A stretch of 64,000 bases of DNA from Ahrensia sp. GTDB taxonomy: Bacteria; Pseudomonadota; Alphaproteobacteria; Rhizobiales; Rhizobiaceae. A program made the translations under genes and the position numbers. The notes beneath the pieces were generated by a model. The model did not search any database, had not been told where the DNA came from, and saw nothing but the letters and a program-made list of their open reading frames with translations. Each line of letters begins with the position of its first letter. The stretch's first letter is position 1. Below are positions 9,165-17,987 of this stretch, one piece after another. The stretch spans positions 124,001 through 188,000 of the forward strand of contig PAKZ01000024.1 in the NCBI GenBank assembly GCA_002706335.1, given 5' to 3'.

Positions 9165-9920
9165 ATGCTTGAGATCAAGAACCTGCACGCACGCATCGCC
9201 GAGGACGGCACCGAGATTATCCGCGGCCTGAACCTTTCCGTGAAGGCCGGCGAGGTGGCTGCGATCATGGGGCCGAACGGGTCGGGCAAGTCGACGCTTT
9301 CCTATATTCTCGCGGGCCGCGACGACTATGAGGTGACCGAGGGCGACATCCTTTACAACGGCGAGAGCATTCTCGACATGGATCCCGCAGAGCGCGCCGC
9401 CGCCGGCATCTTCCTCGCCTTCCAGTATCCGATGGAAATTCCGGGCGTGGCGACCATGCAGTTCCTGAAAGTCGCGATGAACGAGCAGCGCAAGGCGCAC
9501 GGCCAGGACGAGCTGACGACACCGGACTTTATCCGTCTCGTCAAGGAAGCCGCCGGAAGCCTTGATATTTCGATGGAAATGCTCAAGCGCCCACTCAATG
9601 TCGGCTTTTCGGGTGGCGAGAAAAAGCGCGCGGAAATCCTGCAGATGAAGCTGCTGGAGCCGAAGCTTTGCGTGCTGGACGAAACAGACTCCGGTCTTGA
9701 TATCGATGCGCTGAAGATTGTCTCCGACGGCGTGAACTCGCTTCGTTCGCCGGATCGCGCGACCATCGTCATCACACACTACCAGCGCTTGCTTGACTAC
9801 ATCGTGCCGGACACCGTGCATGTCCTGTCGAAGGGACGCATCGTCAAGACCGGCGACAAGTCCCTGGCGCATGAACTTGAGGCCAATGGCTACGCCGACA
9901 TCATCAATGAAGCGGCCTGA
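9165..9920 (+). CDS. sufC: Fe-S cluster assembly ATPase SufC
   Basis: ABC-type ATPase that drives conformational change in the SufBC2D scaffold. Visible: Walker A 'GPNGSGKST', the Q-loop region 'FLAFQYPMEIPGV', the SUF-specific signature 'FSGGEKKRAE' and Walker B 'LCVLDETDSGLD'. 251 aa, normal length. The ATG at 9165 (MLEIKNLHA) follows a GAGAGAAG site; the in-frame GTG at 9153 would add four residues. Confidence 0.97.
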   Translation: MLEIKNLHARIAEDGTEIIRGLNLSVKAGEVAAIMGPNGSGKSTLSYILAGRDDYEVTEGDILYNGESILDMDPAERAAAGIFLAFQYPMEIPGVATMQFLKVAMNEQRKAHGQDELTTPDFIRLVKEAAGSLDISMEMLKRPLNVGFSGGEKKRAEILQMKLLEPKLCVLDETDSGLDIDALKIVSDGVNSLRSPDRATIVITHYQRLLDYIVPDTVHVLSKGRIVKTGDKSLAHELEANGYADIINEAA

Positions 9921-9942
9921 TACAGGCGGAAGGAGACGACGG

Positions 9943-11214
9943 ATGACTGTCCAGTCGAAACTGCCGCTGACGGCGGCCGAGACGGCGCTTGTCGATCAGT
10001 TTGGTGCGCAATTCGGTTCGCTGCCCGGCAATGCCGAGGTGGTGAAGCTGCGCGACCGCGCCATTCAGGCCATCAAGGAAAACGGCCTGCCGACCCGGCG
10101 CGTGGAAGCCTGGCATTACACTGATCTGCGCCGGTTGCTAGCAACGTTGCCGGGCTATGTGCCGTCGGGCGAGGCGCAGGACCTGGAGCGGATCGTGGAC
10201 GCCGCCGCGCGGCTGGTGCTGCGCAACGGCAAGGTCTCCGCGACCGAGTCCGTCGAACAGCTGACGGTGAACTCGATGTCCGATGCACTTCGAGCCGACG
10301 TGTCTGGCGTGTCCATGAACGATCACGGCATCCATGACGCGACCGGGCTGATCAACTCCGCCTTCGTCACCGACGGCTTCGTCATCAATGTCGAGAGCGG
10401 CGCGAAAATCGCGAAGCCGGTCGAGATGCAGTCGCTGCATGATGGCGGTCAGGTTCATGTCCGCAATTCGGTCACCATCGGCGAGGGTGCGTCCGTGACG
10501 GTCTTCGACCGGCATGCGGGCAGCGATACGGAGGTTCTTGAAACCGCCGTCACCGAACTGAAATTGCGCAAGGGCGCCGAGGCGCTCTGGGTCACGATCC
10601 AGGAAACTGGCGATGCCGCCACGCATCTGTCGCAGATGAACGTGACATTGGAGGAAGACGCAAAGCTAACGCTCTTCATCGTCAATCTGTCGGGCAAGGT
10701 GATTCGCCAGGAAATCAACGGCGACGTTGTGGGAGAGGGCGCCGACCTGACCTTCCGAGCGGTCAATCTGATCGGCGACGACGCCCATTGCGACATAACG
10801 CTGTCGCTGGGCCACCTCGTGCCGAACACGACCTCGACGGAAACCGTACGCAATGTGGTGACTGGCAAGGCGCAGGGCGTATTCCAGGGCCAGATCCGGG
10901 TCGGCCGGATCGCCCAGAAGACCGACGCTCAGATGGCCTGCAATACGCTGCTCCTGTCAGACGATGCCGGCTTTTCGACCAAGCCGGAACTGGAAATCTT
11001 TGCCGACGATGTCGTCTGCGCGCATGGCGCGACGGTCGCCGAGATCGATGAGGACCATCTTTTCTACCTGATGGCGCGGGGCATTTCCGAGAAGACCGCG
11101 CGTGGCCTGCTGATAAAGGCCTTCGTCACCGAAATCGTCGAGGAACTGGAAAACGAGCCGCTGATTGAGGCGCTGGAAGCGCGTATCGACCGCTGGCTCG
11201 AGGTGCATGCCTGA
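9943..11214 (+). CDS. sufD: Fe-S cluster assembly protein SufD
   Basis: SufB paralogue and partner in the SufBC2D scaffold. The C-terminal part carries the shared SufB/SufD motif region ('DDVVCAHGATVAEIDEDHLFYLMARGI' in part, about residues 355-380) with the conserved histidine of SufD. 423 aa. The start ATG at 9943 has an AAGGAGACGACGG site just upstream; the longer open frame from 9793 overlaps sufC and is not used. sufS begins 2 bp after its stop. Confidence 0.96.
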   Translation: MTVQSKLPLTAAETALVDQFGAQFGSLPGNAEVVKLRDRAIQAIKENGLPTRRVEAWHYTDLRRLLATLPGYVPSGEAQDLERIVDAAARLVLRNGKVSATESVEQLTVNSMSDALRADVSGVSMNDHGIHDATGLINSAFVTDGFVINVESGAKIAKPVEMQSLHDGGQVHVRNSVTIGEGASVTVFDRHAGSDTEVLETAVTELKLRKGAEALWVTIQETGDAATHLSQMNVTLEEDAKLTLFIVNLSGKVIRQEINGDVVGEGADLTFRAVNLIGDDAHCDITLSLGHLVPNTTSTETVRNVVTGKAQGVFQGQIRVGRIAQKTDAQMACNTLLLSDDAGFSTKPELEIFADDVVCAHGATVAEIDEDHLFYLMARGISEKTARGLLIKAFVTEIVEELENEPLIEALEARIDRWLEVHA

Positions 11215-11216
11215 TC

Positions 11217-12452
11217 ATGGATGCGAAGACCCCAGCCTATGACGTGGAGGCGATCAGGGCGGATTTTCCGATCCTGTCGCGCGAGATCCATGGCAAGCCG
11301 CTCGTCTATCTCGACAATGGCGCATCCGCCCAGAAGCCGCGCCAGGTGATTGACGCGGTCAAGGCCGCCTATGAGCACGAATATGCCAATGTTCATCGCG
11401 GCCTGCATTTCCTGTCGAATGCAGCCACGGACGCCTATGAGGCGGCTCGCGAGAAGGTGCGGCGATTCCTGAACGCCGAGTCGTCCGAGAATATCGTCTT
11501 CACCAAGAACGCCACAGAGGCGATCAACACCGTCGCCTATGGCTGGGGCATGCCCAATATCGGCGAGGGCGACGAGATCGTCGTGTCGATCATGGAGCAT
11601 CACGCCAATATCGTGCCGTGGCACTTCATTCGCGAGCGGCAAGGTGCAAAGCTGGTTTTCGCACCGGTTTCAGACGACGGGGCGCTGGATATCGAGGCGT
11701 TCGCCGCCAGCCTGACCGAGCGGACCAGGCTGGTCGCGATCACGCATATGTCGAATGTGCTCGGCACAGTCGTTCCGATCAAGGAGATCTGCCGGATCGC
11801 GCATGAGCGCGGCATTCCGGTGCTGGTCGACGGCAGTCAGAGCGCGGTTCACATGCATGTCGACATGCAGGACCTCGACTGCGACTGGTATGTCTTCACC
11901 GGCCACAAGGTCTACGGTCCGTCCGGTATCGGCGTGCTCTACGGCAAGTCCAAATGGCTGGAGGCCATGCGGCCCTTCCAGGGCGGCGGCGAGATGATCG
12001 GCGAGGTCACGGTCGACAATATCACCTATAACGAGCCGCCGCATCGCTTCGAGGCCGGTACGCCGCCGATCGTGCAGGCGATCGGGCTCGGCTTCGCGCT
12101 CGACTATATGGACAGTATCGGCCGCGAAGCGATCGCTGCGTATGAGGCGGAGCTGCGGGCCTACGCGCATGAGCAGCTCGGGCGGATCAATTCGCTGCGC
12201 ATCATCGGCGATGCACCGGGCAAGGGCGCCATCGTGTCCTTCGAGATGGAAGGCATCCATGCGCACGACGTGTCGATGCTGATCGACCGTGCGGGCGTCG
12301 CGGTTCGCGCCGGCACCCATTGCGCGCAGCCGCTCTTGTCGCGGTTTGGCGTGACCTCGACATGCAGGGCATCCTTCGCCATGTATAATACCAAGTCGGA
12401 AATCGACGTTCTGGCCGAAGCGCTGGAAAAAGCGCGAAGCTTTTTCGGCTGA
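11217..12452 (+). CDS. sufS: cysteine desulfurase SufS
   Basis: Group II PLP cysteine desulfurase of the SUF pathway, 411 aa. Motifs: 'VYLDNGASAQKP' near the N-terminus, 'HHANIVPW' (PLP-stacking His), 'FTGHKVYGPSG' with the PLP lysine, and 'RAGTHCAQPLL' with the catalytic cysteine in the long SufS-type loop. SufS normally needs SufE or SufU as sulfur acceptor; no such gene is visible in this operon. Follows sufD by 2 bp. Confidence 0.97.
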   Translation: MDAKTPAYDVEAIRADFPILSREIHGKPLVYLDNGASAQKPRQVIDAVKAAYEHEYANVHRGLHFLSNAATDAYEAAREKVRRFLNAESSENIVFTKNATEAINTVAYGWGMPNIGEGDEIVVSIMEHHANIVPWHFIRERQGAKLVFAPVSDDGALDIEAFAASLTERTRLVAITHMSNVLGTVVPIKEICRIAHERGIPVLVDGSQSAVHMHVDMQDLDCDWYVFTGHKVYGPSGIGVLYGKSKWLEAMRPFQGGGEMIGEVTVDNITYNEPPHRFEAGTPPIVQAIGLGFALDYMDSIGREAIAAYEAELRAYAHEQLGRINSLRIIGDAPGKGAIVSFEMEGIHAHDVSMLIDRAGVAVRAGTHCAQPLLSRFGVTSTCRASFAMYNTKSEIDVLAEALEKARSFFG

Positions 12453-12465
12453 AGGGACAGGAAAA

Positions 12466-12867
12466 ATGGACGAGCAACACAAGCCGGAAGAACAAGCGGA
12501 CGGGCAAGCTGAGCCTGCCAATGACGACGCGGTCACGGCGACCGCGCTTCCGCGCGAGGAACTGGCGCGCATGACCGACGATATCGTGTCGGCCTTGAAG
12601 ACCGTCTACGATCCGGAAATCCCGGCGGATATTTACGAACTCGGTCTGATCTACAAGGTGGATATCGAGGACGACCGCACGGTCAAGATCGACATGACCT
12701 TGACCGCGCCCGGGTGCCCGGTGGCCGGCGAGATGCCTGGGTGGGTGGAGAACGCCGTGCGCACGGTCGAAGGCGTAATGGATGTCGAGGTCGAGATGGT
12801 GTTCGACCCGCCCTGGACGCCGGACCGGATGTCGGAAGAGGCGCAGATCGCGGTGGGGTGGTACTAG
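12466..12867 (+). CDS. sufT: SUF-associated DUF59/MIP18 protein (SufT-like)
   Basis: 133 aa: a charged, Gln/Glu-rich N-terminal tail (1-30) followed by a DUF59 domain with 'VYDPEIPADIYELGLIYKV' and 'MTLTAPGCPVAGEMP', the latter containing the conserved cysteine. Proteins of this family (SufT, MIP18, PaaD) help Fe-S cluster maturation of client proteins. Located between sufS and sufA, as in other Hyphomicrobiales. The ATG follows AGGAAAA. Confidence 0.92.
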   Translation: MDEQHKPEEQADGQAEPANDDAVTATALPREELARMTDDIVSALKTVYDPEIPADIYELGLIYKVDIEDDRTVKIDMTLTAPGCPVAGEMPGWVENAVRTVEGVMDVEVEMVFDPPWTPDRMSEEAQIAVGWY

Positions 12868-12934
12868 ATCGCCACCGGTTGCGGACGCGCCGCCGCATCA
12901 CCAGATTAAAACGAGTGCAAACAGGGAAATTCAG

Positions 12935-13312
12935 ATGGCCCTTGCAATCATGACTATGACAGACGCCGCCGCGGACCGCATCCGCGAGATCGTGTCCTCG
13001 CGCGAGAACGCCCAGGGCGTGCGCGTCGGCATCAAGAAGGGCGGCTGCGCCGGAATGGAATACACCGTCGACCTGGTCGCCGAGCCGGATTCCAAGGACG
13101 ACCATATCGAGCGCGACGGCGCGCATCTGTGGGTGGACCCCGCCGCGATGCTCTATCTGCTCGGCACGGAAATGGATTTCGAGGTGACGAAGCTGCGCAC
13201 CGGTTTCGTCTTCCACAATCCGAACGAATCGTCTGCCTGCGGTTGCGGCGAATCCGTCGAACTGCAGCCCGCCGACCTGCAGAAACTGGCCGAGGCGCGA
13301 GGCTCTCTCTGA
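12935..13312 (+). CDS. sufA: A-type Fe-S carrier SufA (HesB/IscA family)
   Basis: Receives and carries Fe-S clusters to apoproteins. 125 aa with the three conserved cysteines of the A-type family: one in 'KKGGCAGMEY' and the pair in 'CGCGESVE'. The ATG at 12935 is where similarity starts; the open frame extends upstream into sufT in another phase. Last gene of the suf operon, followed by a strong bidirectional terminator. Confidence 0.95.
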   Translation: MALAIMTMTDAAADRIREIVSSRENAQGVRVGIKKGGCAGMEYTVDLVAEPDSKDDHIERDGAHLWVDPAAMLYLLGTEMDFEVTKLRTGFVFHNPNESSACGCGESVELQPADLQKLAEARGSL

Positions 13313-13334
13313 TCCGGCCCCGCAAGCGGATATG

Positions 13335-13363
13335 AAAAAAGCCCGGGCATGCCCGGGCTTTTT
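13335..13363. terminator. bidirectional intrinsic terminator between sufA and rhlE
   Basis: Perfect palindrome: A-run, GCCCGGGC, AT, GCCCGGGC, T-run. The GC stem is flanked by A6 on the left and T5 on the right, so it works as a Rho-independent terminator in both directions. It sits between the convergent sufA and RNA-helicase genes. Confidence 0.92.
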
Positions 13364-13384
13364 CGTTTGATTCGAGAGATGAGC

Positions 13385-14815
13385 TTACTGGCCGTTCATC
13401 ATGAAGGCGGGGATGTCCTCGCCGAAACCGACCGGTACCGGCCCGTCGTCATTGTTGTGGCGACGGCGATCCTTGCTGCGGTCCCGTTTTTGTTCCGGTC
13501 GAGCATCGCGCTTTTCACTCGTACGCGGCGCTTCTTCGGCAGCCACGACCTCGGCAACGGGCGTCTCGGACGCTTCCGCGCGCGCCTCGCGATCCTTGCC
13601 GCCACGCTTGCCACGCTCCCGCTTTTCGCCCTTGTCGCGACGGCGGCCGCGCTTGCTGTCGCTCGCGTCATCGTCGGCGCTCGCTTCCGGTATCGGCTCC
13701 AGCCATTCGATTTTATTGGTAATGAGCTTCTCGATAGCCTCGAGATGCTTAATCTCCGGCTTTGAGACCAGCGTAAACGCCGCACCCTCCCTGCCGGCGC
13801 GGCCGGTACGGCCGATACGGTGGACATAGTCCTCCGCATGGATCGGCACGTCGAAATTGAAGACGTGGCTGACATCGGGGATGTCTAGACCGCGCGCCGC
13901 GACATCGGACGCGACCAACAGCTGGATCTTGTTGTCCTTGAAGCCTGCGAGCATCGCCATGCGCGAACGCTGGTCCATGTCACCATGAAGCGCTCCGACG
14001 GAGAAACCGTGGCGGTCGAGCGAGCGGAACAGGTCGGATACGTCGCGCTTGCGGTTACAGAAGATGATGCCGTTCTTCAGGTTCGCCTGATTGCGGATCA
14101 GGTCTCGCAGAGCCGCGCGCTTCTCGTAGTCCTTCTTCGAGACGCCGAGCAGCTTCTGTTCCACCGTCGTCGCCGTCGACGCGGCGCGCGACACTTCCAC
14201 GCGCACCGGTGTGTGCAGGAACTGGTCGGCGAGCCGGGTGATCTCTGGCGGCATGGTCGCGGAGAAGAACAGCGTCTGTCGGGTGAACGGGATCAGCTTG
14301 CAGATGCGTTCGATGTCGGGGATGAATCCCATGTCGAGCATGCGGTCCGCTTCGTCGATGACAAGGATCTCGACGCCTGTAAGCAACAGTTTGCCGCGTT
14401 CGAAATGGTCAAGCAGGCGGCCGGGCGTGGCGATCAGCACATCAACGCCGCGCTGCAGCTTCCGGTCCTGCTCCTCGAAGGAGACGCCGCCGATCAGCAA
14501 AGCGACATTCAGCTTGTGATTGATACCGTATTTGTTGAAGTTTTCTTCCACCTGCGCTGCAAGTTCGCGGGTCGGTTCGAGAATCAGCGTTCGCGGCATG
14601 CGTGCCCGCGCGCGGCCCCTTTCAAGGCGCGTGATCATCGGGAGTACGAAGCCGGCAGTCTTGCCTGTGCCCGTCTGGGCGATACCGAGGACGTCCTTGC
14701 CCTCGAGCGCGTGCGGAATGGCCTGTTCCTGGATTGGCGTCGGTTGTGTGTAACCGGCGGCCTCTACGGCCTTCAGGACTTTATCGGAAAGTCCGAGTTC
14801 TGAGAAAGATGTCAA
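13385..14815 (-). CDS. rhlE: DEAD-box RNA helicase (RhlE type)
   Basis: ATP-dependent RNA helicase involved in ribosome assembly or RNA decay. Ordered motifs: Q motif 'PTPIQEQAIP', motif I 'AQTGTGKT', Ia 'PTRELAAQV', II 'VIDEADRMLDMGF' (DEAD), III 'FFSATMP', V 'ATDVAARGLDIPDV'-like and VI 'HRIGRTGRAGR'. The C-terminal ~110 residues are a low-complexity Arg/Lys/Asp/Glu tail typical of RhlE proteins. Family similarity begins at 'TSFSELGLSD', which points to a TTG start at 14815 (476 aa). The next upstream ATG (14911) would add 32 unlike residues. Confidence 0.92.
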   Translation of the reverse strand: MTSFSELGLSDKVLKAVEAAGYTQPTPIQEQAIPHALEGKDVLGIAQTGTGKTAGFVLPMITRLERGRARARMPRTLILEPTRELAAQVEENFNKYGINHKLNVALLIGGVSFEEQDRKLQRGVDVLIATPGRLLDHFERGKLLLTGVEILVIDEADRMLDMGFIPDIERICKLIPFTRQTLFFSATMPPEITRLADQFLHTPVRVEVSRAASTATTVEQKLLGVSKKDYEKRAALRDLIRNQANLKNGIIFCNRKRDVSDLFRSLDRHGFSVGALHGDMDQRSRMAMLAGFKDNKIQLLVASDVAARGLDIPDVSHVFNFDVPIHAEDYVHRIGRTGRAGREGAAFTLVSKPEIKHLEAIEKLITNKIEWLEPIPEASADDDASDSKRGRRRDKGEKRERGKRGGKDREARAEASETPVAEVVAAEEAPRTSEKRDARPEQKRDRSKDRRRHNNDDGPVPVGFGEDIPAFMMNGQ

Positions 14816-15076
14816 TGGATATCCACGTTTCGTAAATCGAATACGGATGAAACTGCGCGGGAAATGCCGTGCACTCGCCTGTCGCCTAGGCTTTTGCCGG
14901 CCGAAAGTCAACCGAAAGCCCGGAATTTCAGCGCTTTAGAGCATGAATTGTGACATGCAACTGCAACAAAGGCGAAGAATTACGCGGTGCTTTTTCGCGA
15001 AATTCGCAATCCGGCGCTCCGGCCTCTCCGTAATGTCAGCGATGTCACGAGACATCCTACTAACAGGAGGTATTCA

Positions 15077-15562
15077 ATGAAACCGATCAAGACCGCTATT
15101 ATTTCGGCCATGGTTCTGGCGCTTGGTACCGGCTCGTCGCTGGCCATGAACAAGGACATCGTCGACACGGCGGCCGGCAATGCGGATTTCGAGACCCTGG
15201 TTGCAGCGGTGCAGGCGGCGGGGCTTGTCGACACGCTGAAGGGTGAGGGACCGTTCACGGTGTTCGCCCCCACGGACGACGCGTTCGCCGCGCTCGGCTC
15301 CACCGTCGACGAGCTGCTCAAGCCCGAAAACAAGGACAAGCTGACGGCGGTTCTCACTTATCACGTCATTCCGGGCAAGGTGATGTCGTCCGACCTGACC
15401 GACGACGCGATGGTCGCGACCGTGCAGGGCTCGGACGTGACGATCGATCTCGACAACGGGCCGATGGTGAACGATGCCAACGTCACCACCGCAGATATCG
15501 AGACATCCAACGGCGTCATCCATGTGATCGACAAGGTGATCGTGCCGGAAGGCGTGCTCTAA
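15077..15562 (+). CDS. exported fasciclin-domain protein
   Basis: 161 aa: a signal peptide ([17 protein letters not shown], cleavage near SLA-MNK) followed by a single FAS1 domain with the two conserved blocks '[16 protein letters not shown]' and '[10 protein letters not shown]', ending in '[13 protein letters not shown]'. FAS1 domains mediate adhesion or protein-protein contact at the cell surface or in the periplasm; small rhizobial versions of this type are known. The ATG follows a near-perfect CAGGAGG site. Monocistronic; a hairpin follows. Confidence 0.92.
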   Translation: MKPIKTAIISAMVLALGTGSSLAMNKDIVDTAAGNADFETLVAAVQAAGLVDTLKGEGPFTVFAPTDDAFAALGSTVDELLKPENKDKLTAVLTYHVIPGKVMSSDLTDDAMVATVQGSDVTIDLDNGPMVNDANVTTADIETSNGVIHVIDKVIVPEGVL

Positions 15563-15586
15563 AGCATAGCGCACGAACCGATATTG

Positions 15587-15608
15587 GCCCGGCGGATACC
15601 CGCCGGGC
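15587..15608 (+). terminator. hairpin after the fasciclin gene
   Basis: A perfect 9-bp GC-rich stem (GCCCGGCGG / CCGCCGGGC) with a 4-base loop, 25 bp after the fasciclin stop codon. It is followed by ATTTCTC, a weak T-run, so it is a likely but not strong intrinsic terminator. Confidence 0.6.
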
Positions 15609-15725
15609 ATTTCTCGCGCGGCGTCCGATCTGATTGAAGCAATCAGATCTGCAAACCTGCTGCGCCAGCTTTGTGTGTGGACCGGTAATCTTTCCAATCA
15701 TGACTCAACATGATCGGGTACCGGT

Positions 15726-16493
15726 CTAGTAGCGGAACTGTTCGGCCAGGATGCGTTCGTCCCATGAGTGGGAGCCGTCGAACAGGATCGTTGCGGTGGC
15801 GTCGCGCGCTTCCTCGATGCGCACGGAGCGCACGGATTTTACTTCCGTGTGGTCCGCTACCGCGTTGACCGGCCGCTTGACTGGTTCCTGGACCGTGAAG
15901 GTGACCGAGACCTGATTCGGCAGAAGCGCTCCGCGCCAGCGGCGCGGCCGGAACGGGCTGACCGGCGTCAGCGCCAGAAGCGGCGCGTCGATCGGGATGA
16001 TAGGCCCTTGCGCAGATAGATTGTAGGCCGTCGATCCGGCGGGGGTGGCCAGCAGGACGCCGTCGCAGATCAGTTCGGCGAGCCGTTCCTTCCCGTCGAC
16101 GTGTATCGCGATCTTCGCGGCTTGATAGGATTGCCGGAAGAGCGAGACCTCGTTTATCGCGAAAGCCTCGGTTACTTCGCCGTTCATGTCCTCGGTGAGC
16201 ATTCTCAGCGGCCTGATCGTCTCCGCTTCGGCCGCGGCGATCCGCTCGCGCAATCCGTCCTCGCGAAAATCGTTCATCAGAAAGCCGATGGAGCCGCGGT
16301 TCATCCCGTAGATCCGCTTGCCGGTGTTCATGAAGCGGTGGAGCGTCTGCAGCATGAACCCGTCGCCGCCCAGCGCCACGATCGTCTCGGCTTCCTCGAT
16401 CGCCTCCTGCCCATAAAGGGCCGACAGTACCGCCGCGGCTTCGCGCGATTCAGGCGTGTCCGATGACAGGAAGGCGATGGAGTCGGGATTCAT
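15726..16493 (-). CDS. nadK: NAD kinase
   Basis: Phosphorylates NAD to NADP. 255 aa with the '[13 protein letters not shown]' GGDG motif that binds the nucleotide phosphates, 'NEVSLFR' (NE motif) and '[19 protein letters not shown]', the conserved substrate loop of the family. Full length for the short bacterial form. The gene ends near the fasciclin terminator and its start lies 100 bp before tRNA-Thr, pointing away from it. Confidence 0.95.
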   Translation of the reverse strand: MNPDSIAFLSSDTPESREAAAVLSALYGQEAIEEAETIVALGGDGFMLQTLHRFMNTGKRIYGMNRGSIGFLMNDFREDGLRERIAAAEAETIRPLRMLTEDMNGEVTEAFAINEVSLFRQSYQAAKIAIHVDGKERLAELICDGVLLATPAGSTAYNLSAQGPIIPIDAPLLALTPVSPFRPRRWRGALLPNQVSVTFTVQEPVKRPVNAVADHTEVKSVRSVRIEEARDATATILFDGSHSWDERILAEQFRY

Positions 16494-16593
16494 CGTCAGG
16501 CTTTCGTTCAGATTTTCGCGACGGCGCTTATCACAGCCTATCGAAATAGTCTCTTTACAGATTATATTTATATACGTATCGCGTGCAGCATGT

Positions 16594-16669
16594 GCCCTTG
16601 TAGCTCAGTTGGTAGAGCATCTGATTTGTAATCAGAGGGTCGGGAGTTCGAGTCTCTCCGGGGGCACCA
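16594..16669 (+). tRNA. tRNA-Thr (anticodon TGT)
   Basis: A 76-nt cloverleaf including an encoded CCA end. Acceptor stem GCCCTTG pairs with CGGGGGC (two G-T pairs), the D-arm includes AGCTCAGTTGGTAGAGC, the anticodon arm CTGATTTGTAATCAG exposes TGT, and the T-arm has GGGAGTTCGAGTCTCTC. The 3' half from 16623 is the left attachment site of the genomic island: 48 bp are repeated exactly at 41059-41106, so the gene is left intact by integration. Confidence 0.98.
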
Positions 16670-16670
16670 T
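16623..16670 (+). repeat. attL: 48-bp direct repeat in the tRNA-Thr 3' end
   Basis: The last 47 bases of tRNA-Thr plus one base (from GATTTGTAATCAG to GGGGCACCAT). Identical to 41059-41106 in the same orientation; flanking sequence differs on both sides. It is the left edge of the island and abuts the integrase gene. Confidence 0.95.
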
Positions 16671-16723
16671 ATTTTTCAATATGTTACGCCAATTGCGTTC
16701 CACAAATTGCGCTAAAAATGCTA

Positions 16724-16742
16724 TCACACACCTCTCACACAC
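16724..16742. repeat. tandem TCACACAC motifs, candidate integrase arm sites
   Basis: Two copies of TCACACAC spaced 11 bp start to start (16724-16731, 16735-16742) between attL and the integrase start. Related CACACAC motifs occur just inside attR (40981-40987 and ~40995-41001). Paired short direct repeats about one helical turn apart on both sides of the core are typical of tyrosine-integrase arm-type binding sites. Confidence 0.45.
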
Positions 16743-16756
16743 TGTGCGGGGTGGAT

Positions 16757-17944
16757 ATGGCGTCTCACAAAATCCTGGGCGGAAAAGTCCGAATCTATCG
16801 CAGACCGGAGAGTTCGGTCTGGCAATGCGCCACGTATCTTGAGGGAAAGGAGCGGCGCGTCAGCACGAAAACCGACAGCCTTTCCACAGCAAAGGACTTC
16901 GCCGAGGACTGGTACTTGGATCTGCGCGGCAAAAAGGCGGCAGGGCTGCTCAAGGTGGAAAAGACCTTCAGGGATGCCGCGAAGCTTTTTGAACGGGAGT
17001 ACCTGATCAACACGGCGGGTGAACGCAATCCGCGATACGTGCAGGATCACTTTGCGCGCTTGCGCAATTACCTTCTGCCGTTTTTCGGCGATACGCCCGT
17101 CCGGGAAGTCACGTCCGGCCTTGTCCAGAACTACCGGACGATGCGCAGCGCGGCGGAAGATGGTGGCAAGAAACCTAGCCGGAGCACGCTGCACCACGAG
17201 ACCGTGACAATCCGGCAGGTCATGAAGGTTGCGCTTCGGCACGGTTGGATTGACCATCTGCCGGATTTTTCCATGCCTTATCGTTCCTCTACGAAAATCA
17301 CCCATCGGGCGTGGTTCTCACCAGAAGAATACCGACAGCTCTATACCGCCACACGTGAGCGGGTGAAGCAGGCACAGGGGCAATCGCGCCAGTGGGCGGT
17401 GGAGCAGTTGCACGACTACATCCTTTTCATGGCGAACACTGGCCTGCGTCCGGATGAGGCCAATAGGCTGGAATACCGAGACGTTGCCTTCGATGAGGAT
17501 GAGGATAGCGGCGAACGCATCCTCCTCATCGATGTTCGGGGGAAGCGCGGTGTGGGGTATTGCAAGAGCACCAGCGGCGCGGTGCACCCGTTTGAGCGCC
17601 TCATCAAAAGAAATAGGCCAAAGCCCACCGATCTTGTGTTTCCTGCCGATCACAAGAAGCAGTTTCACCGTATTTTGGTCGAGACCGGCCTGAAAACAGA
17701 TCGTCAGGGCAACCGCCGGTCGTCTTACAGCCTGCGGCATACCTACATCTGCCTGCGACTGATGGAAGGCGCGGACATCTACCAGATCGCCAAGAATTGC
17801 CGCACAAGCGTGGAAATGATCGAGAAGTACTACGCCGCTCACATCTCCAACAGCATCAGCGCTGCCGCAATCAACGTGAGGCGTCCTGTCAGGTCAAAGA
17901 GCCACTCGCCGACATATGACGAGATGAACGCGCATCGGGGTTGA
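16757..17944 (+). CDS. tyrosine site-specific integrase (tRNA-Thr island)
   Basis: Catalyses integration and excision of the island at the tRNA-Thr 3' end. 395 aa: an N-terminal arm/core-binding region (residues 1-150) and a C-terminal catalytic domain with the first catalytic Arg in 'NTGLRPDEANRL', the second box 'SYSLRHTYICLRLMEG' (Arg-His; the usual box I His-x-x-Arg is Ser-x-x-Arg here) and the nucleophile Tyr in 'IEKYYAAH'. The ATG at 16757 (MASHKILGG) is 87 bp from attL; an upstream ATG at 16718 overlaps the arm repeats and is less likely. Confidence 0.93.
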   Translation: MASHKILGGKVRIYRRPESSVWQCATYLEGKERRVSTKTDSLSTAKDFAEDWYLDLRGKKAAGLLKVEKTFRDAAKLFEREYLINTAGERNPRYVQDHFARLRNYLLPFFGDTPVREVTSGLVQNYRTMRSAAEDGGKKPSRSTLHHETVTIRQVMKVALRHGWIDHLPDFSMPYRSSTKITHRAWFSPEEYRQLYTATRERVKQAQGQSRQWAVEQLHDYILFMANTGLRPDEANRLEYRDVAFDEDEDSGERILLIDVRGKRGVGYCKSTSGAVHPFERLIKRNRPKPTDLVFPADHKKQFHRILVETGLKTDRQGNRRSSYSLRHTYICLRLMEGADIYQIAKNCRTSVEMIEKYYAAHISNSISAAAINVRRPVRSKSHSPTYDEMNAHRG

Positions 17945-17987
17945 TTAGTGCGGCGGTAAGCGCGTTACATCGCGCAAACTTCGTACA